Shown in pieces: positions 22,119-34,234 of a stretch of 64,000 nucleotides of DNA; the first letter of the stretch is position 1, and each line of letters starts with the position of its first letter. The translations under genes and the position numbers were made by a program. Where the stretch lies: positions 42,195,537 to 42,259,536 of the forward strand of contig CM043966.1 in NCBI GenBank assembly GCA_014529385.2. The letters run 5' to 3'. Under the pieces are notes generated by a model. It was not told the DNA's origin and did no database searches. It worked only from the letters and a program-made list of their open reading frames with translations. The stretch is from Adiantum capillus-veneris (Eukaryota; Streptophyta; Polypodiopsida; Polypodiales; Pteridaceae).

Positions 22119-24792
22119 AGAACACTCCAGTGAAGGTTCGATGAGGTCTGAACAGCTTCTCCATCAAGCGGTTAAATGTGGCTGGTGCATTAGTCAAGCC
22201 AAAAGGCATGACAATGTATTCGTAAAGACCAAATGTAGTACGAAATGCGGTCTTTACAATGTCTTGATCAACTATCCTTATTTGATGATAGCCACTTTTT
22301 AGGTCAATCCTACTGAAGTAGGTCGATCCTTGTAGCTTATCAAATAGGTCTTCTACCCGTGGAACGGGAAACCTATTCTTGATAGTGATTCTATTTAGTG
22401 CTCTATAGTCGACACACATACGATATGTGCCGTCTTTCTTTTGCACTAATAGCACAGGTGAGCAAAATGGAGATGAGGTAGGCCTAACCATGCCCTTCTC
22501 AATTAACTCATGCACTTGCCGCATAATCTCCTCTTGTTGAGCTTGAGAAACTCTATAAGGAGGTTTGTTAGGCGGTGAACTTCCTGGAAGAAGTTCAATT
22601 GCATGGTCGTCATTACCTCGTTTAGGAGGTAGCTCAAAAGGGATGTCGTCAATAAAGACATCTTGAAACCCCTTGAGAAAATTGGATAATTCTAATTCCT
22701 TTTGGTTGCTTTTATTTTCTTTTGCTAAAGCATTAGGTTCATTTTGAGAATCTTTAACAAAAATCATGTACACGGAAATAGAGCTCTTTATTGACTTGTT
22801 GAAAGCTGGTGTATGTACAATGGGGATGGTGTTACCCATCTCCCTAACATCTATATACATGTCCTTTTCCCTGAACTTAAAGGAGATTCTCCTTTCAGGA
22901 AATTTAACATGGGCAGCCAGACGGTCAAACCATGGTGCCCCTAGGATTACATCCTCATGCTTGAGAGGAGAGATAAAGAAATCCTCTTTGTCCACATAGC
23001 CTTGGACATGAAGCCTCAATTTCCCGATTAAGGGAGTGACTGAAGCTTCTTGCCCCTTGAAGGCACTGTCTGCGGGTAGGATATCTCCCATCTCGTAGGA
23101 TTGTATGCCTAGCTTGGTGGCTAACTCCATAGATATGAAATTGTGAGTAGAACCAGGGTCAAAGAGAATAAAAGCATCATGTTCTCTTACCTTTCCCCAA
23201 GCATGGCATAGAGGAGATCCTTTGTGGTGAGTTTGGTGAATCTCCTCCTCTTGGATTTCAACCAAAGAAGCTCTAGGAGGATCTTGGCGGTTGTTCTTTT
23301 GGGGACAAGCGCGAGACGCATGCCCTTGTTCGCCGCACTTGAAACACCGGTTATCTTTACGATAACGCTCAAGCTCTTCAGGAGAGAGTTTATTCTTTCC
23401 TTTGTAAACTCCCTTCTCTTTAGCTTTGTTGGAATTGCCCTTAGGAGACTTTTGGACATTGTCCTTCCCCTTAGGCTCATTGGAACCTTTGTTTTCCGGG
23501 GGCTTATTATTTCTTTTACCCCCCGTTTGGAAATTGATTCGCGAGGCCACCATAGTATGGTGTATTACCGCCGATATGGTACGTGGCCTTTGGGAGTTGA
23601 CATACTCCGCCATTTCTTCGGTTAAGCCCGCACAAAATTGTTGCTTTTGCTCTCCAAAATCCAACTTTTTGAAGACAGTGGCTTTGAGTTGTAGGTCCCA
23701 AAACTTGTCTACATATTTGTGGATGGATTCATTGGGAGAGAGCTTTAAGCTTCGCCATTCGGTGAGTACTTTGTCTTTGGCATCGGTGGCCAAAAACTGC
23801 TTCATAATGGAAGCTCTTAAAGCCTTCCATGTTCGTGGAGCTTCACCGTTGGCTCGTAGGCTAGACCACCATTGTCTGGCGGACTTTTGAAAGTGCATAG
23901 CTACATGGCGTAGCTTAGAGGACTCCGTGAAGCCCTCATCTCCAAACGCCGCATCGAATTGCTGGATAAAGGCCAAAACTTTGTCTGTAGCACCAAAGGT
24001 GCCATCATAGGTAAGGAAAGAGATGCTCTTCCCTCCCTCTTTGAATTTCTTCAGCTTGGACGACCTCTTCCATGCGGCATAGGATTTCCTATGGCCTGTT
24101 CTTTTTGATGGTTCAAAAGTTGCACCATCACTTTCTTCAGAAGATGAAGAATTTGAAGAAGGTGGAGAAGAGGGTGACCTCTTTCTCGCCTTTTTCTTGT
24201 CTTGATCTTTGTCGTCTTCACCATAGCTTTCATAAGAGGAAGAGGATAAAGAAGATGGAGAAGAGGGTGTCCTCTTTCTCGCCTTTTTCTTCTCTTGCTT
24301 TTTATCATCCCTCTTTGAATTATGGCGTGGAGAAGAGTGTGATGGTCTTCTCCGCTTTGGTGGTGATGGAGAGCGTTTAGCCCGCCGTCTTCGTGGAGCC
24401 ATCTCCGCCGAGGTGGCGGGAGACTCACTTCTTTCTCGTTCCTTCGGTGGAGGCTCTTGAGTTCTCCTTTGGGAAGGAGATGCATCATCAAGAAGTAAGT
24501 TCTTGAGCCCTTCATATGGATTCTCTTCTTCTTCCCGAATCGGAGAGAGACCTCTTTTGGTAGTCTCACAAGGAGGCTTCCTAGGTGTTCTCTCGTCATG
24601 GTGATGAGCTTGGAGAATCCCGTGAGCACGGAGCTGCCGTTGCACTTCACTTTGGAGAGATGGATTGCCCATGGCTTGTTGAAGCCTAGAAACAAGATAA
24701 TTAACAAGCATTGAAGCATCATTAGTAGCTTGCTCATGAGCAAAATCAAAGTTATCAACATTAATTTCACTCTCTTTAATATTGTCAGCCAT
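22099..24792 (-). CDS. gag-pol: Gag-protease-RT polyprotein of element C
   Basis: An 897-residue open frame from ATG at 24790-24792. Order: N-terminal region; an Arg/Ser/Lys-rich domain (about 120-240) with two similar blocks ([14 protein letters not shown] and [14 protein letters not shown]); gag core (about 260-400, [33 protein letters not shown]); zinc knuckle [14 protein letters not shown] (about 480); retropepsin [12 protein letters not shown] (about 545) and [11 protein letters not shown] with [20 protein letters not shown] and active site VFFDDIII at the very end. A stop follows FFDDIII at once. Gag and protease could still be functional. RT is truncated. Confidence 0.93.
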   Translation of the reverse strand: MADNIKESEINVDNFDFAHEQATNDASMLVNYLVSRLQQAMGNPSLQSEVQRQLRAHGILQAHHHDERTPRKPPCETTKRGLSPIREEEENPYEGLKNLLLDDASPSQRRTQEPPPKERERSESPATSAEMAPRRRRAKRSPSPPKRRRPSHSSPRHNSKRDDKKQEKKKARKRTPSSPSSLSSSSYESYGEDDKDQDKKKARKRSPSSPPSSNSSSSEESDGATFEPSKRTGHRKSYAAWKRSSKLKKFKEGGKSISFLTYDGTFGATDKVLAFIQQFDAAFGDEGFTESSKLRHVAMHFQKSARQWWSSLRANGEAPRTWKALRASIMKQFLATDAKDKVLTEWRSLKLSPNESIHKYVDKFWDLQLKATVFKKLDFGEQKQQFCAGLTEEMAEYVNSQRPRTISAVIHHTMVASRINFQTGGKRNNKPPENKGSNEPKGKDNVQKSPKGNSNKAKEKGVYKGKNKLSPEELERYRKDNRCFKCGEQGHASRACPQKNNRQDPPRASLVEIQEEEIHQTHHKGSPLCHAWGKVREHDAFILFDPGSTHNFISMELATKLGIQSYEMGDILPADSAFKGQEASVTPLIGKLRLHVQGYVDKEDFFISPLKHEDVILGAPWFDRLAAHVKFPERRISFKFREKDMYIDVREMGNTIPIVHTPAFNKSIKSSISVYMIFVKDSQNEPNALAKENKSNQKELELSNFLKGFQDVFIDDIPFELPPKRGNDDHAIELLPGSSPPNKPPYRVSQAQQEEIMRQVHELIEKGMVRPTSSPFCSPVLLVQKKDGTYRMCVDYRALNRITIKNRFPVPRVEDLFDKLQGSTYFSRIDLKSGYHQIRIVDQDIVKTAFRTTFGLYEYIVMPFGLTNAPATFNRLMEKLFRPHRTFTGVFFDDIII

Positions 24793-25193
24793 TCTAACAA
24801 CTTTTAGGTGTAAACTTTTTAGGTGTACTTTGGCACTTCAAGCCCTAGTTGCTACTCCTCTTTACCCCTTTAGAAAAAGCACTCAAGCTACTGTACCCGC
24901 GGCTCGAATACCATTAATTGCAAGGAATAGAAGAGAGGGTCTTTCGACACCAAAACAGCACCGGCTCCTGTCAAGCTTCTAATAGCTCAATAGTGGTTAA
25001 GCCGTAGGCAAGCCCCGTAGGACTCCACTATTAAGACCATAGCTCTCGACGGTGATGCCCCGTTAACTGCACAAAGGCAGGCGCACTACAAGGCTGAAAA
25101 ATCCCTATTCTACTTACTCACAGGCAATTAATAATACCAACCATTTGTAGCTAGCTTGAGGACCTCCCTTCTTGAGCAAGAAAAGAGAAACCT
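24793..25193 (-). other. 5' leader of element C
   Basis: 400 bp between primer site and gag ATG. No coding signal on the minus strand; a 66-codon plus-strand frame is incidental. It would hold the RNA packaging and dimerisation signals. Confidence 0.6.
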
Positions 25194-25208
25194 TGAGCTC
25201 TGATACCA
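25194..25208 (-). promoter_or_regulatory. Initiator-Met tRNA primer-binding site of element C
   Basis: The minus strand reads TTGGTATCAGAGCTC right after the LTR end. TGGTATCAGAGC is the standard primer site complementary to plant initiator-methionine tRNA. Confidence 0.9.
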
Positions 25209-25209
25209 A

Positions 25210-26799
25210 TGTAACATTTAATGGCCTAAAATCTTTTGTGTAGCGGAATTTAGCATGAACATAGTGGGCATTTCATTAGAATTGATTCTTAATGAGATTT
25301 ACAAGAGTGCTTGGGTGGAGAGAGCAACAAAAAGCATAACACCTAGTTAGATAGCATCGACAATACTTTCAAAAGAGAGAGCAATTAAGTTATTGACAAC
25401 AGTTGAGGACCGGATTGGCATGGAGCCGGTCCCCCCTCCAAAAGGCTTTGTATTATGGTTTCTCCCATCAAGAGAGACATTGTACAATACAATTCTTTGT
25501 GTTCCTTCAAGACGGGCTAGTGCAATGAAGATGGAAGCTTCATACACCAAGCAAAACACTTAATCAATCACAACTTGAATTATCCCCGTTCTCAGACCCA
25601 AGACCTCACACACCTTCGAAGATGGTGAGAGCTAGCAGGGTATGAGAGTAGATTGAGAGGAAAAAGAAGTATCTTACGAGAAAGAAGTACATCTCCTCAC
25701 ATAATCACTCATATTAGCATAGCTTAGCTTAGTAATTAGCTTGGTAGAGAAGATGAGCATGCATTGAAGCTTGGCTCTTGGTTGGATTTGCATCCACATG
25801 CCAAGAGAGTGTTGATGTAGGCTTCCATCTCACAAGCTTGGAGTAGGTGATGAGCTCTCCATTAAAGCTTGGGAGGAGATAGAGTATTTTCCCTTCACAC
25901 ATGGTCAAGTGTGAGAGTGTGTGTGTCAATGCCAAGCAAAAATCAGCCCCCTCTCTCTCTTGGGCGAGCCCTAGCTGCTAAGTTAGTCTGGCTTTTGCCT
26001 CATTGGACCTCCCCAGGTCAAGCCAATAGGGATTAAGCAGCATAAGTGATAGCCTTCTGACATGTGTCCCCCTTTCCCCTTTTGTGAGAGATTTAGGTAA
26101 TTAAATAATTAAACTAAACTCTCATTGGACCCCTTTGCCTCCTGGCCAATAGGAATCAGGCAAGCCATGGGGCTCCTGAATGCTCATTGGACCCCTTGGG
26201 AGACTGCCCAATAGTCTTCTAGGACACTTAATTCTTATTGGTTTCTTTTATTAAATGTTTTTAAATTAATTAAACTAGATTTACTCTAGCTTAATTCTCA
26301 TTGGTCCACTTCAAGGGTCTTCCAATAGGAATTGGGCACACCTTGTGGGCATCTGGCCTAGGGAGCTGACATGTGTCCCTCATTCCCTTTGTGTAAAGGG
26401 AGCCTGTGTGTGTGTGTGTGGCTTTCTCTCTCATCCCCTAGCTTTGGGGCTCGCCCCCTCCCATGTAGGGATGTAGAAAGACTTTTTGGGCACACACTAA
26501 GCATCCAATTTTCCCTAAGGTTGACCTTTGGACACAACCTTTGAATTTTGGAACCTTAGCATTTTGGAAGTCTTAATGGGCTGAACCTTAGGGTCTTTTT
26601 AGCCCGTTGTTTCACATGGCTCTTTTGCAGATGGCCCCCCCTTTGGATCCCTATTTTCCCTCCTTTGGATCCCTACTGTGGCCGGTCTGCTAACTTAACC
26701 AATATTCTAGCTTTTTCTCCCTTGGCACTTCCCCACATTAAATGATCAGTTTAATATGAGAAAATCATTTAGGAGAATTAGATATTGATTATTATGACA
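25210..26799 (-). repeat. 5' LTR of element C
   Basis: 1590 bp, collinear with 20209-21798. Followed by AGAGA, the second copy of the target duplication. Confidence 0.95.
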
Positions 26800-26804
26800 A
26801 GAGA

Positions 26805-27058
26805 GATGGGAAAAAGACATTTTAAAGTTCAGTTACCCACCTCTCTTTTGGGTTAAAAGAGACTATTTTCAAATACAAAATATACAAATGGTTTTTTTTT
26901 TAAAAATCCAAGCATAGGCCTTTTTGCCCTCTCTTTTAGGCTTGGTCAATCTTGGCTTAAGCTTTAAGCATTTCCTTAAACTGCCAAATAAAGAGGCCCT
27001 CCTTTACCCCGATCACTTTTCTAATGACCATGAGGATGACCATAACTACAAAAACTCC
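26805..27058. other. Flank between element C and the CACTA gene
   Basis: Probably the 3' untranslated and terminal part of the CACTA element on the minus strand, but no CACTA terminus is seen. No frame is supported. Confidence 0.4.
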
Positions 27059-28248
27059 TCATGGTAATGCCTCACGGTCCACCGCCTCTCCCTCCTCCTG
27101 AAACTGAGTCAAAAGAGACACAAGTCCATGCTTGTAGCCATACTTTTCCTCTTGGCATGTCGAAGAGCGCTTCATGGCAACTTCCTACAAAATAAAAAAT
27201 TACTTATAAGACAAAGATCACATGACATAATAAATTGTATGTAAAATACTTACAAACTCATGTCGAAAAGTGTCAGAGCCTATACTCCCTAGATGTGATG
27301 CTCCAACAAACTCCAAATGTGCTCTAGCTGCATCTTTTTGCTGCTCATATCACTCGGGATGGTCCTGTGTCTCTCGTGAAATTCTCGCCCACTCCTCTGC
27401 GTCCAACCATGCTGACTTTGACATGCCGGCCTTGTACCTGTCTCTGGTCTCTAATCGACGGTGTGACATTGTGGCAATCGTCACGCTCAAGATCCAATCA
27501 TTCGAGGTTGGATCGTACCCATGTGCCGGCCTATACTCTCTCTGAATGTAGCATTGACGATGTTATTCTTTTTCTCATCGTCATGTTTGTCCCAGACCTC
27601 CATCATAGAGTGGCCAAACTAAACTATACAAGCTGTAGGATCCTCTTTTGCATGGAATTTTGACCCTTTCCATGACAACAACCCCATCCCTAGTCTTGTA
27701 CACCTTGCTAGGATCATGCTCATGTCATCCCCAAGTTGTACGTGGTGTGCTAGCACGTGAACTATCTACTGAAGAGAGAGGTGCATACTCTCTCAATGGC
27801 AAGGACACATCAATAGAACTGCTAGCACAACAACCACCACCTCCAAATTGACGTACACGTCTAACTCCTCTAGAAGAAGAACTTGTCATCTGTGTAACTG
27901 GCATGAAGGACAAAGGTGTAGGGTCAACAGGTGTATGGAGCACACTCGTCTTAGGCATAGGGTCAAATGTACTAGGTCTAGTAGAGAGACCAGCTCCCCA
28001 AATGTTATGTGCCATGGCAATCTGGTCATGTGTAAATTGTGATAGGAGATAACCCATTTTCTCGGGTGACATGCTGACAAGAGTGACTAAAAAGCTAAAG
28101 CTATGAGAGTATGGTTCTTCATCATCAGCCATGGATGCAAAACTTTATTTCGTAACAAAATTACAATATGTTACTTCACATACCCATAAAACAAATAATT
28201 ACGCAATGTAAATAGCAGAAAAACAATGTTGTGAGATAATTAAAATCC

Positions 28249-28475
28249 CACTACAAGAGATTATGTGCACTTGTGACGCTTTCATTGGGTTTTTTTACTA
28301 CCCGACGTCGCTAAAACCGTTGCTACGGGAACGTCACTGTAGGCGTCGCTACAGACGTTTTTATAGGCGTCGCTATATAGCAACGTGTATAGCGACACTA
28401 GCAATCCTTCTGTAGTGACGTTGATAGCGGCGTTGCAGAACCTTATATAGAGACGCTTATAGCGACGCCCGATAA
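28249..28475. repeat. CACTA-type terminal/subterminal repeat island
   Basis: Starts CACTACAAGAGATTATG, the usual form of a CACTA terminus, and is followed by at least five direct and inverted copies of a GGCGTCGCTATA-like motif (about 28305, 28342, 28364, 28387, 28450). Such motifs are the binding sites of the CACTA second protein. It lies inside the presumed intron at 28143-29162, so it is a nested relic rather than the end of the surrounding element. TAGTG at 28413-28417 could be its other end, but flanking triplets do not match. Confidence 0.6.
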
Positions 28476-28642
28476 TAATTTTTTTTGGGTGGCAAGGCAT
28501 TGAATACCCTGCCACCCATCAACCATATTAAGTGTTTCCAAAATAAAATATACCTAATCGAATCGAAGATAAGCACAGATTCACCTTTGAAAGAAAGTGC
28601 AAGGTATAGACCCAAAGTAGTCACCCACAAGACAATATAACC

Positions 28643-28868
28643 ATTAACTCCATTGTACATAGTCTTGTTTGCAGAATAAAGATTAAAAACTGACAAAAGT
28701 AGTTGGACAGAAGTGAATTGATGAAAGTAAATCAATGATAAAATTATACACATCATATACTCCATCGTACATAGTATTGTTTGCATAATAAAGATAAAAA
28801 CTGACAAAAGTAGCTGGACAGAAGTGAATTGATGAAAGTAAATCAATGATAAAATTATACACATCATA
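28643..28868. repeat. 112-bp tandem duplication
   Basis: Two copies, offset 112 bp, share CTCCATYGTACATAGT and the phrase ACAGAAGTGAATTGATGAAA with only a few differences. Noncoding, within the presumed intron. Confidence 0.85.
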
Positions 28869-30339
28869 GACAAAATCACTTGATTGTTAAGCTTTGCAAA
28901 TGTAATAATTACAAGACAATTGTCATTATTGAGAAAATACATCGTTTTTCAATAATTACAAAAAGACGTACACACGCCATCTCACTATACATGCTATGAC
29001 TAGTGCTATCTGGCTACGGCTAGAGTGACATCATCTAATCAAACATCTCATCGCGCCAAGCGGAGTATCTGTAAGTATAAACATATAATTCCAAAACAAT
29101 CTATTTTCATAGCTTACCATTAAAATCCAACAAATGTAAAAGAGTAAAGTGAAATACTAACCATGCCACCGCGAGAACTGAGAATGTCCACCAGGGCGTT
29201 TAAGCCCTTTTTTCTCGCGTACTCGCGCTCGTACAGTGTGGGGTCACGTCCTGTCACATCGACCACTATTCAAAACATACAAAGAATACATTACGTTAGA
29301 ATTTAAAAGTACAAATAGACGTAACTACCAAACCTAAAGGGCAATGCAAACATACTTACAAAATCGGCCTCAAATGATGCCACCCGCTGCTCCCCAAGTG
29401 ATGCGAGCTCCCTGCCTCTACTCACGCTTTGAATGCCTCCTTTTATTGCTTCCACATGTCAGGATTCTTGTGTGTTGCTCGCTTCACATTCTTCCAATCT
29501 TCTTTGGCCAGAAAATCTGGTCTGTTCCACCCATGCTTTATTGATTTTTGTACTTCAAAACGTTTGTGCTTGTAGTATTCCCACATTCGAACCTTCATCA
29601 GGTCTTCATTGAAGCGCTCATTGACACGGGAAACTCGTCATGTAGCATGCTGATGAATCTGTCTTTTAATTCATCTGGCACTTCACGCCAAGTGTTTAGT
29701 ATGTAGTGTCAAAACACCTAAGAGCAAAGACCGCGCATGCGCAAGATCACCTTCTTGCCTTCTTCATCCAAGATGATGCCGCCGCTGATGTTGACCGAGT
29801 ACAATAAGTCTAGTTGCCTATGACGCGTGAACCTGGGTGTCTCGGCAGGAGTGGTGTCTCTAGTGGCGTCTTGATGGGGATACAGACATCAGGTGTCTCC
29901 ACTGGAGTCCGAGTCCCGAAGCGAGGAGTGTTGACTAGGGTGACTCCCGACGGAGTAGCTAGTGGTGTGTAGCTAGGAACGGCCGATAGCCGCGCAAAAC
30001 CTTGCGTAGATGGTGATGTTGTAGCTGGTGTGGGGGCGAGCAAAGAAGGGGAAGGTAAGGAGCCTCATCAAATACGAGGTAGTGTCAGGCATCAACGACA
30101 GCATCCCCACAGTAACCGCCGCCGCCACCACTAGAGCGTCGATGCCTGGAAGAGTGTGAAGATTGTCTCATCGACACCGAAGTCTCAGAGCGTGCTGAAT
30201 GCTCCATAATAGAGGGAGACGCTGAAGGAGTGGGGAGACGCGATGGTGCTCTAGAGCGATGACGATCCTCGTACCACTTCCTCTGCCCAGGTGACAAAGA
30301 AGCAAGACACTGATCATCATCCATACCTGCATTAAACAA

Positions 30340-30426
30340 ACGAACATTTAATCTTAATATTGAATGAAAAAGAAAATATGGACAAGTTATAATCTATACT
30401 ATAGATAATAGGGGAGAGATTCATGT

Positions 30427-30465
<39 letters not shown>

Positions 30466-31249
30466 TCATAAAGGGGGAGGGATTCCTATTAGAGAGATTC
30501 CTGTGTAGAGAGAGAGTGAGGACTCATAAAGGGGGAGGGATTCTTGCAAGACGAGGAGAACAAGCTGGCTTCAAATTAAACCTTAGCGAGTAGCGATGCA
30601 CGCTTGCTGCTTCTTCGTTAGAAGAGCAAGATCTGTCCACCCTTTGAGGACTCCTTTGGCTTGGAGTGGTAGCGATGACGATTAAACACAATTTAAATTT
30701 CTCAAGTATAGTATATAGACAAGAATGGACAAAAAGCCATGTGAATACAATATACATTATAAAACGGAGTAAAATTGTTCAAATACAATGTTTATGGCTT
30801 TAAGAGATCTCTCTCTCATCCTCGCATAGCTCAGCACAACTCCCTATGTCTATATAGAGCTCTCCGTTTAGGCAGATGTCTTCCATTTTATTTTGTAGAT
30901 CCTCTGCATGCACCCCATAGAGAGTAGCAACTTGATGCTCGTCTGGCACCACCTTATCGGCTTCTGACTGAGCATCCTCTCTGATCTCCTCCACTAATGC
31001 GTGCCAAAGTAAGTGAGTTCCACCACCACAGGATCTGCATCAGAGGACCGTCGTCGAGTAGACTGTTCAAATTTTTCCATGATTCCACAATATTTTGTAA
31101 AATGATTTTTGTCGAACCGTTCCACCCTAAAATGTTGACCTTTACACCATGCTCTTGAGTATGACTTATACTACAGCCAAAAAAGATTATGAGTGGCCAT
31201 TCAAACATCTAGAAAGCCGCGAGTCATTCATTGCAAACTTACCTTAATC
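30340..31249 (-). other. Region between the two CACTA genes
   Basis: Contains an (AG)17 microsatellite at 30429-30462 and short minus-strand frames (30800-30994, 30954-31208) that may be the decayed end of the TNP2 gene. No domain is recognised with certainty. Confidence 0.45.
30429..30462. repeat. (AG)17 microsatellite
   Basis: 34 bp of perfect AG repeat. A related GAGAGAG stretch follows at about 30500. Confidence 0.95.
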
Positions 31250-34116
31250 GCGCAACCTCGAGAGTACTCCCACTCCTCCTCAGTCACTTCTTCACCGCAC
31301 TATTGTGTGCTTTTCAATTGGTTGTGCAACCACCTTAAGCTCATGAATGTTGGTAGGCTCCTCCAGACCCGTCGGATAATGCATCGGTGGTCGTCTTCCC
31401 CGTCTCCACTCGATTCATACCCTTTGTCGCTCTTGCTTCGCATCCTCGTGTTGTGAAATCCACTTTTGCACCATTGGATTGTGCAGCATGCAAAATCGAT
31501 TGATTTTAGCCTCTAGATCTTTAGTCATCTTCTTATCAACACCGAGATTGCACATGACAATCCCAGATATGTGCTCATCATTTATGGTTCGCCATAGCGT
31601 ATATCGGGCTTTATCAAATCCATTTAGCCACTCTCCAATGTAAACAGGGACTCTGATACCAACCAACCTGCTACCATGCTACCCTCCGGACGTGCCTTTT
31701 GACGCACATATCCCTTGAGTGTTTTCATGAAACGTTCTAAAAAAGAACATTCATATGGAATGTACTATGCCGCTATTTTCCCTCATCAACTATGTGAACA
31801 AGGAGGTGCACTTGAATGGTTAGCACAGTAGTAGGAAAGTGTTTCTCAAACATGCACACAACCTCCACAAAGTTTAGTTTGGCGTGGATCTGCTTTTGTG
31901 AAATGTATTGCACCAACTTTTCAAGTTTGTAGATTGTTGTACAGACGTCAGGAGACAAACATCCCACAATGGCCACCGGTAAAATAAACTGCAAAACATG
32001 TCTAGCAATGATATTAAAGTCCACACACGAATTTGGTACATAATTTCCACTATGATATATTCCACTTCAAACATACCTGACACATTTTATGAAAGCCAAT
32101 GACTTCAAACCAGTAAGCTTCCCTTCTTTAGTGAAACACGTTCGGAGTGAGTGCATTACGCCAGTGGGGGTCTGCATAGATTGAATGGTCTCTTTTACTT
32201 TGCATTCTTGGGCTCCTATCAAAATCCATGGCGCTTTAGGGAGTTTTATTGATCCATCGACTCTACTATCTGCGGCCAATATTGCTCCATACGATCCACA
32301 TTTCTAAGGTTGACTCTGGCTCCCAAAGTATCTTCCTTGGCAATCAGGTGGTCCCACATCAGGTTACCACATTCTTGAATATGTGCATTGAATCGAGGAA
32401 GTGATTGATCATGAATCTGGGCCAATATGGTAACTCGTATTATAGAGAGAGTCTCTTCATCCTTGGGGGCAAACTGTCATCACACATCTCCTTCTGCTCT
32501 AACCATGCTTGAGCAGACATCCTCGGTGGCTCTCTTCCCAAAAAACTGTTGCATAACTCATGATTCTTTGGAATATGCCCTTGATGACCTTTGTACATTT
32601 GCTTCTTCAGTGAGGGCACGTGACGTGCATTAAGTCTAGGTCCACATGCGACACATGCTCTGTATCCGCTTGTTTGAAGCCCTGCATGTATACACATGAC
32701 AATAAATAATCTTGAGAAAAACCAAGATTTATAGTGTTTGAGTTTGAGTTTGAGGATAAATCACCTGAGCATTCTATTAATCCGGGATAGTCATGCATGG
32801 TCCACATTAGAATGCCTTTGATCAAATCATTGCGTTGACCTGTGTGTCAGCTCATATCCACCACTTCTATGCCAATCCACAATTCTTGTAGCTCTTCCAA
32901 TAGTGGATGAAGATTCACATCCGTATTCTTCACTTTATACCGCCACGACACAATCAAGCTTAGAAAGAGGTGCCCCTTCTTGGTAGTCAACCACAGGGGA
33001 ATGTTGTTGTTGACGATGACAACATGCAATACACTGTAAGATGTTGACCTCTGACCAAATGGATTTACGCCATCCATAGCCAAGACGAGGCACAAATTTC
33101 AAGCTTCCCTTGCAAAATCTGACCATGTGTCGTCTATACGTTTCCAGGTTGCACAATCTGCAGGAATCCGTAGCACACCATCCAAAGATCTATTCTCCTC
33201 GTGCCATGATGCTAGGGTATAGCTTAACGTGAGGAAGTAGAGGAAAGTGTCGCAAAATCTTTTGTGGAATTTTTTTGTCCGTGGAGATCTACTCGGTATC
33301 TCTCGGAATCACATTTCGGACACTTTTCCATGTTTATGTATTCCCCTCTGAAAAGAATACAGTCATTAGGACAAGCGTGAATCAAATTTTAATCCATCCC
33401 CAAGTTCCGCAAGATCTTTCTTGCTTCCTCTCTGAGATCTGACATCACATTATCACTTGGTAGTATGTGTTCTTTGAGCAATCTACACAGGTGAAAAAAA
33501 AATGATACACTTGTGTAAGTAATCTATTAGATCATTATACATCTAGAGTTTTTTATTGAAGTAAACACATTGTAATAGATCGCCTGAAAAGCGTTGTGAT
33601 GCTAGTGTCACTCCATCCAAACTTTGCCTGCATGTTAAGAAGAACCAGGAGAGCCTTCAATCTAGACACACGTACTCCATCATACAATGGCGTATCTGCT
33701 TCACTTTTCATATTATCATAGATAAGCCTTTCTGAATCCATGATCGTCTCGATCATTTCATTGATTTCGGGCTCAAACATAGCCTTGTTGGGAATGTGGT
33801 TTGCATGATCATCCTCCATGCTATCAGAGGCTACATCTTGTGGCCTCACATATGCCGCTTGACTAAAGCACTTGTGAATACGTCTATTGGGTTGCAAGAT
33901 TGCTGCATGTTGGCCAGCGTCAGAGTCCGATGAGTTATAATTGGCAACAAATAAATCTATAATAGATGGATTAAACTTGCCAAGTTCACAAACATGCTAC
34001 AAAGAAATGTGTCTTGTCCGTTGTGCAGCATGTTTGCATGGATTACAAGGACATAAGATCCTTGTTGAGAGATAGGTATTTCGGTTGGACGGTCCCACAT
34101 TGTCGTCACTACTCAT
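31250..34116 (-). pseudogene. CACTA transposase, TNP2 family
   Basis: From ATG at 34114-34116 the minus strand encodes MSSDDNVGPSNRNT and ILCPCNPCKHAAQRTRHISL, the Cys-rich transposase-associated start. After a TAG (33997-33999) come LYDGVRVSRLKALLVLLNMQ, HACPNDCILFRGEY with MEKCPKCDSERY, ILRHFPLLPHVKL, LAMDGVNPFGQRSTSYSVLH, the region KLTGLKSLAFIKCV and the FPTTVLTIQVHLLVHIVDE block. This is the TNP2 domain order, spread over at least four frames. The enzyme cuts CACTA ends. This copy is inactive. It precedes the Transposase_24 gene, the normal CACTA order on this strand. Confidence 0.85.
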
Positions 34117-34179
34117 AATGAATGTAAAAAAATTATAACCTAGACATAAATTTAATCTTCTATTGGTATCCTCCGTCTT

Positions 34180-34182
<3 letters not shown>

Positions 34183-34230
<48 letters not shown>
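34183..34230. repeat. (TC)24 microsatellite
   Basis: 48 bp of perfect TC repeat just upstream of the TNP2 start on the minus strand. Confidence 0.95.

Positions 34231-34234
<4 letters not shown>

Larger units (their letters stand above)
20209..26799 (-). mobile_element. Young Ty3 retrotransposon C with internal deletion, 6.6 kb
   Basis: Two 1590-bp LTRs (20209-21798 and 25210-26799) differ at about five positions by eye. Both flanks carry AGAGA (20204-20208 and 26800-26804), a perfect 5-bp target duplication. The internal region is only 3.4 kb: gag, zinc knuckle, protease and RT, cut off in the RT connection region. RNase H and integrase are absent and no clear polypurine tract is left before the 3' LTR. 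The high LTR identity says it inserted recently, so its movement or its deletion is recent. Confidence 0.93.
27059..30339 (-). pseudogene. CACTA (En/Spm) second protein, Transposase_24-like, with introns
   Basis: The minus strand starts MDDDQCLASLSPGQRKWYED near 30320, with an Arg/Ser-rich region after it. A Transposase_24-like domain follows (about 29820-29390: ISGGIILDEEGKKVILRMRG, TWREVPDELKDRFISML, HGWNRPDFLAKEDWKN). Exon pieces near 29163-29267 (RDPTLYEREYARKKGLNALV) and 27259-28142 (MADDEEPYSHSF, HDPSKVYKTRDGVVVMERV) come next, and a last exon 27059-27184 ends in TGA. GT-AG junctions with GTAAGT donors are visible at 27258, about 29357 and elsewhere. Several frameshifts and stops (for example TGA near 27356) mark it as decayed. 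In CACTA elements this protein binds terminal repeats together with the TNP2 transposase. Confidence 0.75.

Noticed and set aside
28249-28417. A complete 169-bp CACTA miniature element
   Set aside because: CACTA and TAGTG are both present, but the flanking triplets (TCC and ACG) differ and the motif cluster continues to about 28475, so the right end is not proven.
28457-28942. 161-codon minus-strand frame with repeated SLIYFHQFTSVQLLLSVF
   Set aside because: The repetition is the 112-bp DNA duplication read through; it lies in a presumed intron and has no known domain.
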